Counted from the first letter of the stretch, positions 1-8,792 are shown. The stretch is DNA of 64,000 bases from JABAQJ01 sp046327745 (GCA_046327745.1 JAXLXV010000007.1:1-64000), one strand, 5' to 3'. Numbers and translations are program-made. The notes: generated from the letters alone by a model not told the origin.

Positions 1-91
1 CATATCAGCCGGAACCGACGTAATTATCGAACGTATCGAGCAGGGCATTGCCTTTGTTGAGCCTTGGTCGCACGTAGAGACGAGGCTGTAA
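1..91 (+). CDS. C-terminal fragment of an unidentified protein, possibly NfeD-like (5' end outside window)
   Basis: An open frame enters from the left edge (codons from base 2) and ends at TAA 89-91. It encodes about 29 residues, starting ISAGTDVIIERIEQG and ending FVEPWSHVETRL. The pattern of G, alternating V/I, a glycine turn and V-E-P resembles the last strands of the small OB-fold domain that closes NfeD-type membrane proteins. That match is only a pattern judgement on a very short piece. The piece could instead be any beta-rich C-terminus, or a chance frame. Confidence 0.35.
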   Translation, partial: ISAGTDVIIERIEQGIAFVEPWSHVETRL

Positions 92-463
92 AATCGACTA
101 CGGCCTTCCGTCCGCCAGCTGATGAATTCGGTATGGTCTTTGCAAAGCCATAGGCAGACCAGGCCCCCCTGCTAACGCGGCTGACGTTGGACCCCTGATC
201 TGACGCGCCCACCACCTCGACCCCTGCTTCCCAATGTCCGCTCGCTGGAGCTGCAACAAGCGGCTTGCTTCGCGTGAGGATGACACCGCCCATCCATGCG
301 GCCGAGTTGGGAATCTGACGGCGGCTTTCGATCCGCCAGTCACTTCGGCCGCGACACTCTCTCGGATCGTTACGCCGCCCGACGACGCGATCGCCCTCCA
401 CCGTTTGCTCGGAAGAGCCTTCGTCCGCCCCCTTGGCTGCTCCAATGTTCTTTCTCTCGAACC
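92..463. other. Intergenic stretch, no gene recognised
   Basis: Long open frames exist on the minus strand here (up to about 215 codons). They are arginine- and serine-rich, match no family I recognise, and run antisense into the small membrane-protein gene and the desaturase. I therefore treat them as chance frames in G+C-rich DNA. I saw no terminator, promoter or repeat that I would defend. Confidence 0.5.
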
Positions 464-628
464 ATGAGTAACCGTCAAACAAGGACTGGCGGGGTTGCAA
501 CGTTCCTTGGCCGCTCCTTCTTCCCCATCGCCGCACTGCTTGTAATTGTCGGGGTCGTCTGGTGGGGACCATGGGTGACTTTGGCACTGGCCTACGTCTT
601 GTGGCGCGTAGTGGCACGAATGGGATAA
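464..628 (+). CDS. Small hydrophobic membrane protein (54 aa), unknown function
   Basis: The frame starts at ATG 464 (MSNRQTRTGG) and stops 4 bases before the desaturase start, so the two are probably co-transcribed. Residues 1-17 are polar with basic residues. Residues 18-48 form one long or two short hydrophobic segments (FFPIAALLVIVG, then WVTLALAYVLW), ending in RVVARMG. The composition indicates an inner-membrane miniprotein. I recognise no family. The frame continues upstream of 464, but the added residues are arginine-rich and unlike a leader, so the internal ATG is preferred. The tight spacing suggests it may assist the membrane desaturase, which is inference only. Confidence 0.55.
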   Translation: MSNRQTRTGGVATFLGRSFFPIAALLVIVGVVWWGPWVTLALAYVLWRVVARMG

Positions 629-632
629 CGAC

Positions 633-1613
633 ATGTCCAAGCGATTGCTCAAGAGACCGGAAGACATTCACTGCGTAGTCTTCCAGCTGCTACTCGTTGC
701 GGGTTACGTGAGTGCGTTTTGGCTCTACCTACATCCAGACGCGTCGGGGATCCATACGACGGGCCAACGTATCGCCTTTATGGCGGGCGCCGGACTTATG
801 CTCGGCTGGTGTTCCGGTATCAACGTGGGCGTCAACTTCCACAATCACGTCCACCGCCCCGTCTTCAACGCGCCGTGGTTGAATCGTTGGTTTGGTCGTT
901 TTTGGACCGTGTCAGGTGGATGGCCGTCGATGTTTTGGGAACATGCACACGTCACAGTTCACCACGCCGATCTCCTGCACGACTCGGATTGGACGCTTCC
1001 CTACCGGCGTCGGGACGGCAGTTGGGAAAATCCATACTGGTATGCCATCGCCTCCTGGCCCCTGCGATATACAAAGCATCTGTTTCGCGACTTCACCTCC
1101 GGACGCGGTGGGCCTGAGATTGGCCGGCGTGCATTGGTTGAGCTGACGCTCTTTGTTGCGATTTTCGCCGTGCCATTCTTCATCGATTGGCAGATGGCCA
1201 TTGGCCTGTGGCTCTTCCCGGCTTGGGTCGCCAATGCGATGGTCATGGGACCAGGCATGTATGCTCAGCATGCAGACTGCGAGCCCGAGACCGACGAACA
1301 TCCCTATCGCCACTCAAATACCTTCGTGCAGCGTGCGTTCAATCTGACGATGTTCAACATTGGGTATCATATCGAACACCACGCACATCCCACCGTGCAC
1401 TGGAGCGTGCTCCCGGACCTGCACGAACGCCTGAAGCAGCAAATGATCGACGATGATGCTCATATCCTACCCTTTGGGTACTATCGGGCGGGACAACTCC
1501 TCTGCCAGCGCACCTTCTCGCAGCGTGCGGCCGAGCGTTGGGCGGTGCAGCATCCGGATTACATCCGACGTCGGGCGGAAAGCGAGTCTCGGGTAGCCCC
1601 CGTGCATGTCTAG
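633..1613 (+). CDS. Membrane fatty acid desaturase (326 aa)
   Basis: This is an integral-membrane di-iron desaturase or hydroxylase of the fatty-acid desaturase superfamily, which inserts double bonds into acyl chains using O2. The histidine boxes are visible in order: HNHVH at residues 70-74, HAHVTVHH at 104-111 and HIEHH at 246-250. H213 in YAQHADCE may be a further ligand. Hydrophobic stretches lie around 16-34, 46-66 and 171-205. Length is normal for the family. It follows the 54-aa membrane protein by 4 bases and overlaps the acyl-AMP ligase gene by 8 bases, so the two are translationally coupled. That pairing suggests it works on a free or AMP-activated fatty acid rather than on bulk phospholipid. 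The position of the double bond cannot be read from sequence. Confidence 0.85.
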   Translation: MSKRLLKRPEDIHCVVFQLLLVAGYVSAFWLYLHPDASGIHTTGQRIAFMAGAGLMLGWCSGINVGVNFHNHVHRPVFNAPWLNRWFGRFWTVSGGWPSMFWEHAHVTVHHADLLHDSDWTLPYRRRDGSWENPYWYAIASWPLRYTKHLFRDFTSGRGGPEIGRRALVELTLFVAIFAVPFFIDWQMAIGLWLFPAWVANAMVMGPGMYAQHADCEPETDEHPYRHSNTFVQRAFNLTMFNIGYHIEHHAHPTVHWSVLPDLHERLKQQMIDDDAHILPFGYYRAGQLLCQRTFSQRAAERWAVQHPDYIRRRAESESRVAPVHV

Positions 1614-3408
1614 CCAGATTCCACCGTCGGAGCTTCTCACGGTTCCGGCGTCGTTGGAGCGCGCGGCAAAGACATCGTACGGCGCGACCTTCGTTGGACC
1701 GAAGCTCGAAGAGCGTCAGTTCTCCTATCGCGATCTCTTGGCGCGCGCTAAGGAGATCGCCAGCTCCCTCTCGGCCCGCGGAGTTGAGCCTGGGGACCGC
1801 GTGGCGTTTGCCTTACCGTCCGAGGAAGAGTTCGTCACCACGTACCTCGGAACGTTGATCGCCGGTGCCGTGGCCGTGCCCCTGGCACCGCCGCTCGGGA
1901 TTGGTAAGCTCGGTACGTTCCTTGACGCAGCCTCGCGCATGCTGTCTACATCGCGGGCCAAGCTCTTCATCACCTCGAAGTCCATTCGGGCCATGAGCGG
2001 CTCGCTGCGCGAAGCCGTTCCTAGCCTAGGGGCGATCGTCAGCTGCGCCGACCTTGGCGGCACTTCGTCGAGCTATCGTCCGCCGGTCGTTCGTCTCGAC
2101 GATTTGGCAATGCTCCAGTTCACGTCAGGCTCAACGTCCGAACCGAAGGGCGTCCGACTGACGCATCGAAACCTCGCCGCGAACTGCTGGGTGATTGTTC
2201 GTGAGGGACTCCGCGCGGCAGCGCCGGATCGATGTGTCTCCTGGTTGCCGCTTTTCCACGATATGGGCATGATCGGCATGGTACTATGTCCGATCTACAG
2301 TGAGATACCACTCACGCTCATGCCGCCGACACTATTCGCAACAAAGCCGGCCGCATGGTTCAAGCTGCTCTCCGATCATCAGGGCACTATCACATACGCG
2401 CCAAACTTCGCTTACGCGTACGCCACCAAGCGCATTCGTGACGCAGAGTTGACCGGTGTGAACTTGTCCCATGTGAGGGTGTTTGGCTGCGGAGCTGAGC
2501 CAATCAATCCGCTTACGCTCAACAAATTCGTAGAGCGTTTCGCATCAGTCGGAGCGCGCCTCGAGGCGTTCTATCCGAGCTACGGGATGGCTGAGAGTTC
2601 GTTGGCAGTTTCATTCGGTCGGGGAGTTCGGACTGATACTGTTTCTGCTGACGACCTCGAGTCCGCCCAACGCGCTTCTCGAGTGCCGAAGGACGACGAG
2701 GCGAGCGGCACCTCAACGCGTGAACTCGTAGCGTGTGGCAGCGCTTTTACCGGACACAGCATTCGAATCGTCGATCCGATGTCGGGAACGCTGCGCCAAG
2801 AGCGCGAAATCGGAGAAATTCGCATCGCGGGACCAAGCGTCACTGACGGCTATTTTGAAGCGACGGAAGCAACCCAAGCTCTTTTTGATGAAGAACGTTT
2901 CCTTCGTACAGGAGATCTGGGCTATTTTGCTGACGGTCAACTGCATATTTGCGGTCGCATCAAGGATCTGATCATTGTACGCGGCCGGAATTGCGCCCCC
3001 CAGGATCTCGAATGGGAAGCGGCCAGCGTCGACGGCGTGCGGTCCGGTGCGGTAGCCGCGTTCTCTATTCCCGGAAGCGAGGCAGAGACCGAATCAGTCG
3101 TGATCGTCGCCGAGGCTAAGGCAGATGCTGACGCCAGCAGAGTCGTCAGCGACATTCGGACTCGACTGTTGGACAGTGTGGGGATTACCGTCGCGGTCGT
3201 CGAGCTAGTCCCAGCAGGCACCCTTCCGAAGACGACCAGTGGAAAGTTGCGTCGGGCAGAGATTCGCGCCCGCTACCTCCGAGGCGAACTGGTCCCCCCC
3301 AACACGCAGGGTGTCCAGAGCGCGCTCAAGCACCTTCTCGTGTCGCAGTGGGGACATCTGAAGTCCGCGATCTCATCCGGTCTCCCAGAACGCAACGCCC
3401 AAAGTTGA
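1606..3408 (+). CDS. Fatty acyl-AMP ligase-like adenylate-forming enzyme (600 aa)
   Basis: This member of the ANL superfamily activates a carboxylic acid with ATP to an acyl-adenylate. Visible motifs are the P-loop FTSGSTSEPKG at 172-182, WLPLFHDMGMIG at 213-224 (typical of the fatty acyl-AMP ligase branch), YPSYGMAESSLAV (A5 region), RTGDLGY (A7), GRIKDLIIVRGRN (A8 hinge) and a C-terminal SGKLRR, where the lysine would be the A10 catalytic residue. The length of 600 aa suits a fatty acyl-AMP ligase or long-chain acyl-CoA synthetase. The HDMG motif and the YPSYGMAESS context favour the AMP-ligase branch. It starts inside the desaturase stop region. No acyl carrier protein or PKS/NRPS gene lies next to it, so the acceptor of the acyl group is unknown. 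Confidence 0.82.
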   Translation: MSSQIPPSELLTVPASLERAAKTSYGATFVGPKLEERQFSYRDLLARAKEIASSLSARGVEPGDRVAFALPSEEEFVTTYLGTLIAGAVAVPLAPPLGIGKLGTFLDAASRMLSTSRAKLFITSKSIRAMSGSLREAVPSLGAIVSCADLGGTSSSYRPPVVRLDDLAMLQFTSGSTSEPKGVRLTHRNLAANCWVIVREGLRAAAPDRCVSWLPLFHDMGMIGMVLCPIYSEIPLTLMPPTLFATKPAAWFKLLSDHQGTITYAPNFAYAYATKRIRDAELTGVNLSHVRVFGCGAEPINPLTLNKFVERFASVGARLEAFYPSYGMAESSLAVSFGRGVRTDTVSADDLESAQRASRVPKDDEASGTSTRELVACGSAFTGHSIRIVDPMSGTLRQEREIGEIRIAGPSVTDGYFEATEATQALFDEERFLRTGDLGYFADGQLHICGRIKDLIIVRGRNCAPQDLEWEAASVDGVRSGAVAAFSIPGSEAETESVVIVAEAKADADASRVVSDIRTRLLDSVGITVAVVELVPAGTLPKTTSGKLRRAEIRARYLRGELVPPNTQGVQSALKHLLVSQWGHLKSAISSGLPERNAQS

Positions 3409-3471
3409 CGGGCTTGGCGCGTCGGCACAGCGCGCTATATCGTATTTCGGCGCCCGATTCCGGAGTCTCGC

Positions 3472-3747
3472 GTGTCTGACCTCTTACTGTTCGTGATGGT
3501 TTTCGGCGGGCTTTTTGTCTTGCGCCTGATAATAGCCACCACGGTGTTTCTGCTCGTGATACCCAGGGGCGACCGCTGCCCGAATTGTGATACGCCCACC
3601 ATGCGCATCGAGTCCCCGCTGTCCGACCGCTACCTGCCATGGCTTCGTAAGCGTTGGTGCCTCGCCTGTGGATGGCAAGGTATGCTCCGGGGCGGACTTC
3701 CGAATCCGAGCGCGGTCGCTTCGGATCAGCTTACGACACGGCGTTAG
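3472..3747 (+). CDS. Small membrane protein with C-terminal zinc ribbon (91 aa)
   Basis: The frame starts at GTG 3472 (MSDLLLFVMVFGG). Residues 4-30 form one hydrophobic helix. Residues 36-39 (CPNC) and 63-66 (CLAC, followed by GWQG) give four cysteines spaced like a zinc ribbon. The protein is probably membrane-anchored with a cytoplasmic metal-binding head. I recognise no named family. The gene ends tail-to-tail with the next one, overlapping it by 4 bases. The octamer CGTTAGGC lies across its stop codon (3742-3749). Confidence 0.65.
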   Translation: MSDLLLFVMVFGGLFVLRLIIATTVFLLVIPRGDRCPNCDTPTMRIESPLSDRYLPWLRKRWCLACGWQGMLRGGLPNPSAVASDQLTTRR

Positions 3748-4109
3748 GCGGACGAGACGCCCACGGCGAAGAGGGCCAGCCAGTCCGGCCAGTTACCACT
3801 GAACTCGAAGAAATCCTCGAAGTAGGTGAGACCAGTCCCTTCAAGCTCGGCGATCAACTGCTGCAACGCTTCATCCTCAAAGATCGGACCGATGCATACA
3901 AGGTGTCCCTCCACGCGAAATTCTTCGTCAGTCAGCCCGAGTCGGGCATCGAGCGCGGATCGCGAGAGATTCGCACGTTCATACGCATCCTTGCGGATAA
4001 ACACGGACGGATGACCCACCGGTACGTTTACAGGCATGCGAGGATTGAAAATGGCCCGGCAAACTCGCCCTGTCGCATTCGAATTGCAATAGATCGTGCC
4101 CAATTCCAC
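3744..4109 (-). CDS. Hypothetical protein (121 aa)
   Basis: This soluble, acidic protein has no signal peptide. It begins MELGTIYCNSNATGR and contains a conserved-looking core (NPRMPVNVPVGHPSVFIRKDAYERANLSRSALDARLGLTDEEFRV, seen at about residues 22-66). The C-terminus is rich in aromatic residues (YFEDFFEFSGNWPDWLALF). I recognise no family. The composition is protein-like and unlike the shadow frames nearby. The gene is convergent with the zinc-ribbon gene (4-base overlap) and divergent from mnmG, with a perfect dyad in the divergent gap. Confidence 0.6.
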   Translation of the reverse strand: MELGTIYCNSNATGRVCRAIFNPRMPVNVPVGHPSVFIRKDAYERANLSRSALDARLGLTDEEFRVEGHLVCIGPIFEDEALQQLIAELEGTGLTYFEDFFEFSGNWPDWLALFAVGVSSA

Positions 4110-4121
4110 GGATGAGCGGTC

Positions 4122-4150
4122 CGAATTAGTGTTTTACTGGCACTAATTCG
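4122..4150. promoter_or_regulatory. Perfect 10-bp inverted repeat (dyad 1) upstream of mnmG
   Basis: The arms CGAATTAGTG (4122-4131) and CACTAATTCG (4141-4150) are exact reverse complements around a 9-base loop. The dyad lies in the divergent gap between the 121-aa gene and mnmG, 45 bases before the mnmG ATG. No T-tract follows it, so an operator or structured leader is more likely than a terminator. A second element with the same core (ATTAGT-N11-ACTAAT) lies at 8297-8322. Confidence 0.6.
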
Positions 4151-4194
4151 CTAGACATGCGCACGTACGCCAAACTCCTCGAGTTTCGTTGCGA

Positions 4195-6132
4195 ATGACT
4201 CAAACTTTTGAGCATGCCTTCGACGTCGTCGTGATCGGCGCCGGCCACGCCGGGACCGAAGCGGCTGTGCTCGCAGCGAGAACGGGCGCGTCGGTCGGCC
4301 TCATCACGAGCGCGCTCGAAACGATCGGACAGATGTCGTGCAACCCAGCGATTGGAGGAATTGCCAAGGGTACGGTCGTACGAGAAGTCGACGCCATGGG
4401 CGGTATCATGGCGCGCGCAACCGACCTGGCGATGGTGCAATTCAGGATGCTCAACCGCAGCAAGGGTGCGGCAGTGTGGGCTCCGCGTGCACAATGCGAT
4501 CGCTCCCTTTACCGTCGCGCCGTTCGCACGCTCGTTGAGGAGCAGCCCGATCTGCATTGTATTCAAGGCACCGTTGCGCAGCTCATTCTTGATCCGGTCA
4601 CACGGGAAGTCCTCGGCATCCAAACGCTCGAGGGGCGACGCTTTGCGGCAAAGAGCGTCGTGATTACATCAGGAACGTTCTTGCGCGGCCGAATCCACAT
4701 CGGCACTCGCACGAGTGTCCCAGGAGGGCGAGCCGGTGAACTCGCCGCTACGCATCTGGCGGATCAGCTCGAACAAGTTGGGCTGCAGACAGCTCGCTTC
4801 AAGACCGGTACACCACCCCGAATCGACGGGCGGTCAGTGAACTATTCGATCCTGGAGCGACAGGAATCAGAGGTCGATCTCTTTGACTTCACGTGGTCTC
4901 ACTTGTGGCCCACGCCTCGAGTGAACCGCGGCACTACGCGCCATCCAGCGCAGATGCCATGTTGGATCACCTTTCTCGAGAGTCCTGGGAAAGAGCTGAT
5001 CGCCAACAACATCAACGAGTCGGCCATGTACGGGGGAGCAATCGGTGCGCGAGGACCACGCTACTGCCCCTCGGTAGAGGACAAAATCATTCGTTTCCCC
5101 CAGGCAGAGCGGCACCAGATTTTCCTTGAGCCAGAGGGGCACGATACGTCGGAGTTGTACGTCAATGGGCTCTCGACGTCGCTTCCTGCATCGCTGCAGG
5201 TCGAGATCCTCCGCACGGTGCCGGGGCTAGAAAATGCCCGAATGACGCGGGCCGGCTACGCCATCGAGTATGACTATTTCCCCCCGACGCAGCTGAAGGC
5301 TACGCTCGAGACCCACGCCATTCCCGGGTTATTCCTCGCGGGACAAGTAAATGGCACCACCGGTTACGAAGAAGCCGCGGGTCAGGGCGTAGTCGCCGGG
5401 TGCAACGCGGGCTGCTATGCGCTCGGTCGTGCGCCGGTGACACTCGGTCGAGAGACATCGTATATCGGTGTCCTTGTCGATGATCTTGTGACGCGTGGTG
5501 TGGATGAACCGTATCGGCTGTTCACCTCTCGGTCTGAGTTCCGACTAACAAATCGCCAAGACAACGCACTGAGCCGCTTGAGCCCTATGGCATCGACCCT
5601 GGGACTTTTTCGTCCCGACGAAGAGCGGCGAATTGCAGCACGGCTGAATGCGCAATCCGAAGCCTCGTCCATCGCGCAGCGCAGCAGCGCTCGGCCTGAT
5701 CAGGTCAATGCGCTTCTGGAGACGGCAGGCGGCACGCCGATCGCCCAGTCCATGAAGCTGAGCGATCTGGCCAAACGACAAGGTGTCGAACTGGACGCGC
5801 TCTTTGCTGCAGTCGGGGTCGGCACAGGCATTCCAAAAGAAGCCGTCGCGACAGTATCCCTCGAATTGAAGTATGCCGGTTACTTCGAACGCGAGCGAGG
5901 TCACGCGGACCGGCTGCGGCGAATGGGAAGCTTTGGACTTGATCCCGACCTACCCTATGCGGCGTTTCGTTCCCTGTCGATTGAAGCCCGACAAAAATTG
6001 GCGGTGAGAAGGCCCGAGTCCCTCGCTCAAGCCTCCTCCGTTCCCGGTGTAAGCCCTAGTGACCTTCAGAACCTGGTGATCGAAGTCGAGCGATGGCGCA
6101 GGGTTGCGGGACGAGTTACAGACGCGTCTTGA
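4195..6132 (+). CDS. mnmG: tRNA uridine-5-carboxymethylaminomethyl modification enzyme MnmG/GidA (645 aa)
   Basis: This is the FAD-dependent partner of MnmE. The complex modifies C5 of the wobble uridine in certain tRNAs, using methylene-tetrahydrofolate and NADH. Visible features are the N-terminal Rossmann motif GAGHAGTEAA, the family signature around PAIGGIAKGTVVREVDAMGG, RFKTGTPPR, and GYEEAAGQGVVAGCNA near residue 395. The C-terminal helical domain that binds MnmE is complete. Full length is about 645 aa, normal for the family. ATG 4195 is preferred over TTG 4189. Its usual partner mnmE is 27 kb away at the origin, and rsmG, which often follows mnmG, is absent here. Confidence 0.96.
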   Translation: MTQTFEHAFDVVVIGAGHAGTEAAVLAARTGASVGLITSALETIGQMSCNPAIGGIAKGTVVREVDAMGGIMARATDLAMVQFRMLNRSKGAAVWAPRAQCDRSLYRRAVRTLVEEQPDLHCIQGTVAQLILDPVTREVLGIQTLEGRRFAAKSVVITSGTFLRGRIHIGTRTSVPGGRAGELAATHLADQLEQVGLQTARFKTGTPPRIDGRSVNYSILERQESEVDLFDFTWSHLWPTPRVNRGTTRHPAQMPCWITFLESPGKELIANNINESAMYGGAIGARGPRYCPSVEDKIIRFPQAERHQIFLEPEGHDTSELYVNGLSTSLPASLQVEILRTVPGLENARMTRAGYAIEYDYFPPTQLKATLETHAIPGLFLAGQVNGTTGYEEAAGQGVVAGCNAGCYALGRAPVTLGRETSYIGVLVDDLVTRGVDEPYRLFTSRSEFRLTNRQDNALSRLSPMASTLGLFRPDEERRIAARLNAQSEASSIAQRSSARPDQVNALLETAGGTPIAQSMKLSDLAKRQGVELDALFAAVGVGTGIPKEAVATVSLELKYAGYFERERGHADRLRRMGSFGLDPDLPYAAFRSLSIEARQKLAVRRPESLAQASSVPGVSPSDLQNLVIEVERWRRVAGRVTDAS

Positions 6133-6186
6133 CTCTGAGCGTTAAGCGCCGCTCAGAGCGCTTACGTAACCAACATCCAATCACAA

Positions 6187-8244
6187 GTGATACCGACGCT
6201 TACCCGGGCCGCCCTGTTCCGGGTCTCTGCCGTTTGTTTCCTCGCCCTCCTCGGGCTCTTCCCTGTGGCCAACTGGATACAGGGAGGGCACGAAGCTGAA
6301 TGGTATGGCCAAGTCGCTACTGAATGGCTGAGTGGAAGTGTAATCGCGCTAGGAGCCGGACTCGTTTTAGGAATCCTCTCCCGCCGACTTCCACTGTGGC
6401 GCGTGGGTTTGGGTGAGCGGGTCTCCGCGTACGCCGCCTCCCGGAGGCACCTCACCACCATTGTGCTCGGCACTACGGCATTCGGTCTATACGCCGTCAT
6501 AGCGAAGGTCGTCTTCGACGCGCGTCCATTGCTGATTGACGAGCTGGTTCAGGTAATCCAAGCACGCATTTTCGCCAGCGGTCGCCTAACGCTTCCTGCG
6601 CCAGCCAACCCAGAGTTCTACAGCATCCTGCACATGGTAGACATGGGCGGACGTTGGTACTCGCAGTTTCCGCCTGGCGGTCCGGCCATGCTGATGATTG
6701 GGGAGGTGTTTGGTGCAGTGTGGCTTGTAGGGCCAGCGTGCGGGGCTCTTGCGGTGGTCGCATTCTGGTACTTGATGCAACGGATTGACGATCGAGCCAC
6801 CGTCGTACTCGGCGCGTCTCTGCTCTTCGCCTTCGCGCCGTTCATGGCCTTCATGGCCGGCTCGCACATGAACAGCGTACCAACATTGCTGTTTGGTGTG
6901 CTCGCCTTGCTAGCCGCCGCAGAATGGAGTCGTCGTGAAGATCGAGGCGTTTGGATGGCCGCCCTGCTTGGCCTAGCACTCGGCTCGATGGCATCCGTTC
7001 GACCTGTCGATGGAGCTGCGTACGCAGCGCCAATTGGCCTGTGGATGCTCTGGCTCACCTTCCGGAATCCCAAACGATTGCCCGATCTACTTGCCGCCGG
7101 GCTCGGCGTCGCTGTGCCGGTTGGCTTGGTGCTCTATTACAACAGCCGTACAACCGGTGACCCCTTTCTATTCGGATATGAACTGCTTTGGGGGAAAAGT
7201 CACGCGCTCGGTTTCCATCGGGCACCGTGGGGTTTCGCCCATACACCGGCGCGCGGGATTGAACTAATCAACATTTACCTGCTGCGACTGCAGTCCTACT
7301 TGTTTGAATCTCCGGTTCCTTCGCTGCTGCCTGCGCTGGGTGCCATGGCCCTGGGGTCGCGTTTGACTCGCGTGGATCGCTTGCTGCTTTGGGCGAGTGC
7401 CTTTCTGTTGCTGGGCTACTTCGCCTATTGGCACGACGGATTCTATCTCGGCCCGCGATTTCTATATCCGCTCATGCCAGTGCTTGCGCTGTGGTCCGCC
7501 CGGTTCCTTGCCGAACTGCGAAGGGTGAGCGGGAATGGCTCCATGGTGGTGCGAACGGCAGCATTTTCTCTTGGCACGGCCTTGATTGTCGGTGCCGTAG
7601 CCTCTGTTCCGGTTCGTGTGAAACAGTATGAGGGTGGTCTGGCGTCCATGCGACTGGACTACACGGCGCCGGCACGACGCGATCATGTGGCGAATGCCCT
7701 GATCTTCGTCAGGGAAAGCTGGGGAACCCAGATCGTCGCACGACTGTGGGCGTTAGGCGTGCCACATACGGAGACTGAAGCGCTCTACCGCGGGGTTGAT
7801 TCTTGCGTCCTAGAACACGCCGTCACGGTTGTCGAGCATTCTTCCGCACGTGACAGTGTGGCCATGCGCAAGCTCATTCCCTTGCTACGTGACTCGGCGA
7901 GCGTTGTGAAGACGGAGCTCTCACCGGACCGCACAGAGCGCATGTTGCCCGGTGCGAAGTACAGTCCGATTTGCGTGAGCCGCATCAATGAGGATCGCCA
8001 GGGTTTTACGTTGCTCGCGCCAGTGCTTGCCCTCGACCAAGGCACGAACATTTACGTGCGAGACTTGCACGCACGCGACTCGCTCTTGATCGCGCGGTAC
8101 CCATCGCGTTCCCTGTTTCTCCTCCGGCCGGTCAGCAATGAGATCGGAGCTCCTTTGGAGCTGAAGCAGATGTCTCGCGATTCGCTTGTGCGCGCATGGC
8201 AGCTCGAGGCGCAGACTACCGATCAGCCGAGCGTCCACCCGTAG
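6187..8244 (+). CDS. Polytopic membrane protein, GT39/GT-C-like glycosyltransferase (685 aa)
   Basis: The frame starts at GTG 6187. There are about ten or more hydrophobic segments over the first 490 residues, followed by a soluble C-terminal domain of about 190 residues. An acidic pair in a periplasmic-type loop (LLIDELVQVIQARIF) and the downstream WYSQFPPGGPAML and YLGPRFLYPLMP stretches resemble dolichyl- or undecaprenyl-phosphate-mannose-using GT-C enzymes of the PMT/ArnT kind. These transfer a sugar or aminosugar from a lipid carrier to protein or lipid. The substrate cannot be assigned. It occupies the place between mnmG and parA where rsmG is often found in other bacteria. Confidence 0.6.
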   Translation: MIPTLTRAALFRVSAVCFLALLGLFPVANWIQGGHEAEWYGQVATEWLSGSVIALGAGLVLGILSRRLPLWRVGLGERVSAYAASRRHLTTIVLGTTAFGLYAVIAKVVFDARPLLIDELVQVIQARIFASGRLTLPAPANPEFYSILHMVDMGGRWYSQFPPGGPAMLMIGEVFGAVWLVGPACGALAVVAFWYLMQRIDDRATVVLGASLLFAFAPFMAFMAGSHMNSVPTLLFGVLALLAAAEWSRREDRGVWMAALLGLALGSMASVRPVDGAAYAAPIGLWMLWLTFRNPKRLPDLLAAGLGVAVPVGLVLYYNSRTTGDPFLFGYELLWGKSHALGFHRAPWGFAHTPARGIELINIYLLRLQSYLFESPVPSLLPALGAMALGSRLTRVDRLLLWASAFLLLGYFAYWHDGFYLGPRFLYPLMPVLALWSARFLAELRRVSGNGSMVVRTAAFSLGTALIVGAVASVPVRVKQYEGGLASMRLDYTAPARRDHVANALIFVRESWGTQIVARLWALGVPHTETEALYRGVDSCVLEHAVTVVEHSSARDSVAMRKLIPLLRDSASVVKTELSPDRTERMLPGAKYSPICVSRINEDRQGFTLLAPVLALDQGTNIYVRDLHARDSLLIARYPSRSLFLLRPVSNEIGAPLELKQMSRDSLVRAWQLEAQTTDQPSVHP

Positions 8245-8296
8245 CGATTCTTGCTCAGAGGTCAGCTGCCGTAAAGCATCGCAGCACGCCTAACGA

Positions 8297-8322
8297 CGAA
8301 TTAGTAGCGAATTGGTACTAAT
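8297..8322. promoter_or_regulatory. Dyad 2, sharing core ATTAGT-N11-ACTAAT with dyad 1
   Basis: CGAATTAGT begins at 8297 and ACTAAT ends at 8322. The extended arms are ATTAGTA and TACTAAT around a 9-base loop. Left half, core and 11-base spacing match the dyad at 4122-4150, while the loop sequence differs. It lies 53 bases after the GT39-like gene, with no T-tract. One copy of CGTTAGGC (minus strand, 8288-8295) touches its left edge. Confidence 0.5.
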
Positions 8323-8711
8323 ATCGACTACGCGTCGTCTGCCTTGGGCGTGCGCAGCACTTCTCAAGCATGGCTGAACGGTGACGCCCGTGGGTCATGC
8401 GACGATCCATTGGCTGAATGTCGGCACAGCGCGAAAAGCCGCTCGCAGCTGCGCTCGGGAAGAACTGATTGCGCGATTCCTGTGAGCGGTCATCACGGGG
8501 ATCAGCGTTAGAGAATGGCTTCCGACGTGTTCGGCTCTCCATGGGGCCGTTTCCAACGATCAAACGGCATTTGCCTGATAGCGACTTGACCGCCGCTTAG
8601 CCTTCTCCGAATTCGGCGACTCCGAGTCCCTTCCTTAGCCGACTTGTTGGCCCTTTACCAAGATTCCAACCGCAGTATTCCGCCACTGAGACGTCGGAAT
8701 TTCGGTTGAAA
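8323..8711. other. Long non-coding spacer upstream of parS
   Basis: No credible coding frame is present. An 81-codon minus-strand frame has a shadow-like composition. No hairpin with a T-tract was seen. The spacer simply separates dyad 2 from the parS-parA unit. Confidence 0.5.
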
Positions 8712-8727
8712 TGTTTCACGTGAAACA
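8712..8727. promoter_or_regulatory. parS centromere site (perfect 16-bp palindrome)
   Basis: The sequence TGTTTCACGTGAAACA is an exact match to the conserved bacterial chromosomal parS palindrome bound by ParB. It sits 65 bases upstream of the parA start. ParB loads here and spreads to form the partition complex that ParA segregates. A TATATT hexamer at 8758-8763 could be the -10 of the parAB promoter, so ParB bound here might also affect transcription. That last point is inference. Confidence 0.95.
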
Positions 8728-8792
8728 CGGCGGCTGGCTGTCGGTCACAGGCCGTCCTATATTCCGCGGCCCGGGAATCACCAGGATCGCAC

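Noticed and set aside
24..671. Minus-strand frame of about 215 codons at the left edge
   Set aside because: Arginine- and serine-rich composition, no family resemblance, and antisense to the small membrane-protein gene and the desaturase start. Treated as a chance frame.
8318..8563. 81-codon minus-strand frame upstream of parS
   Set aside because: Low-complexity basic composition and no start signal. The stretch reads as spacer.
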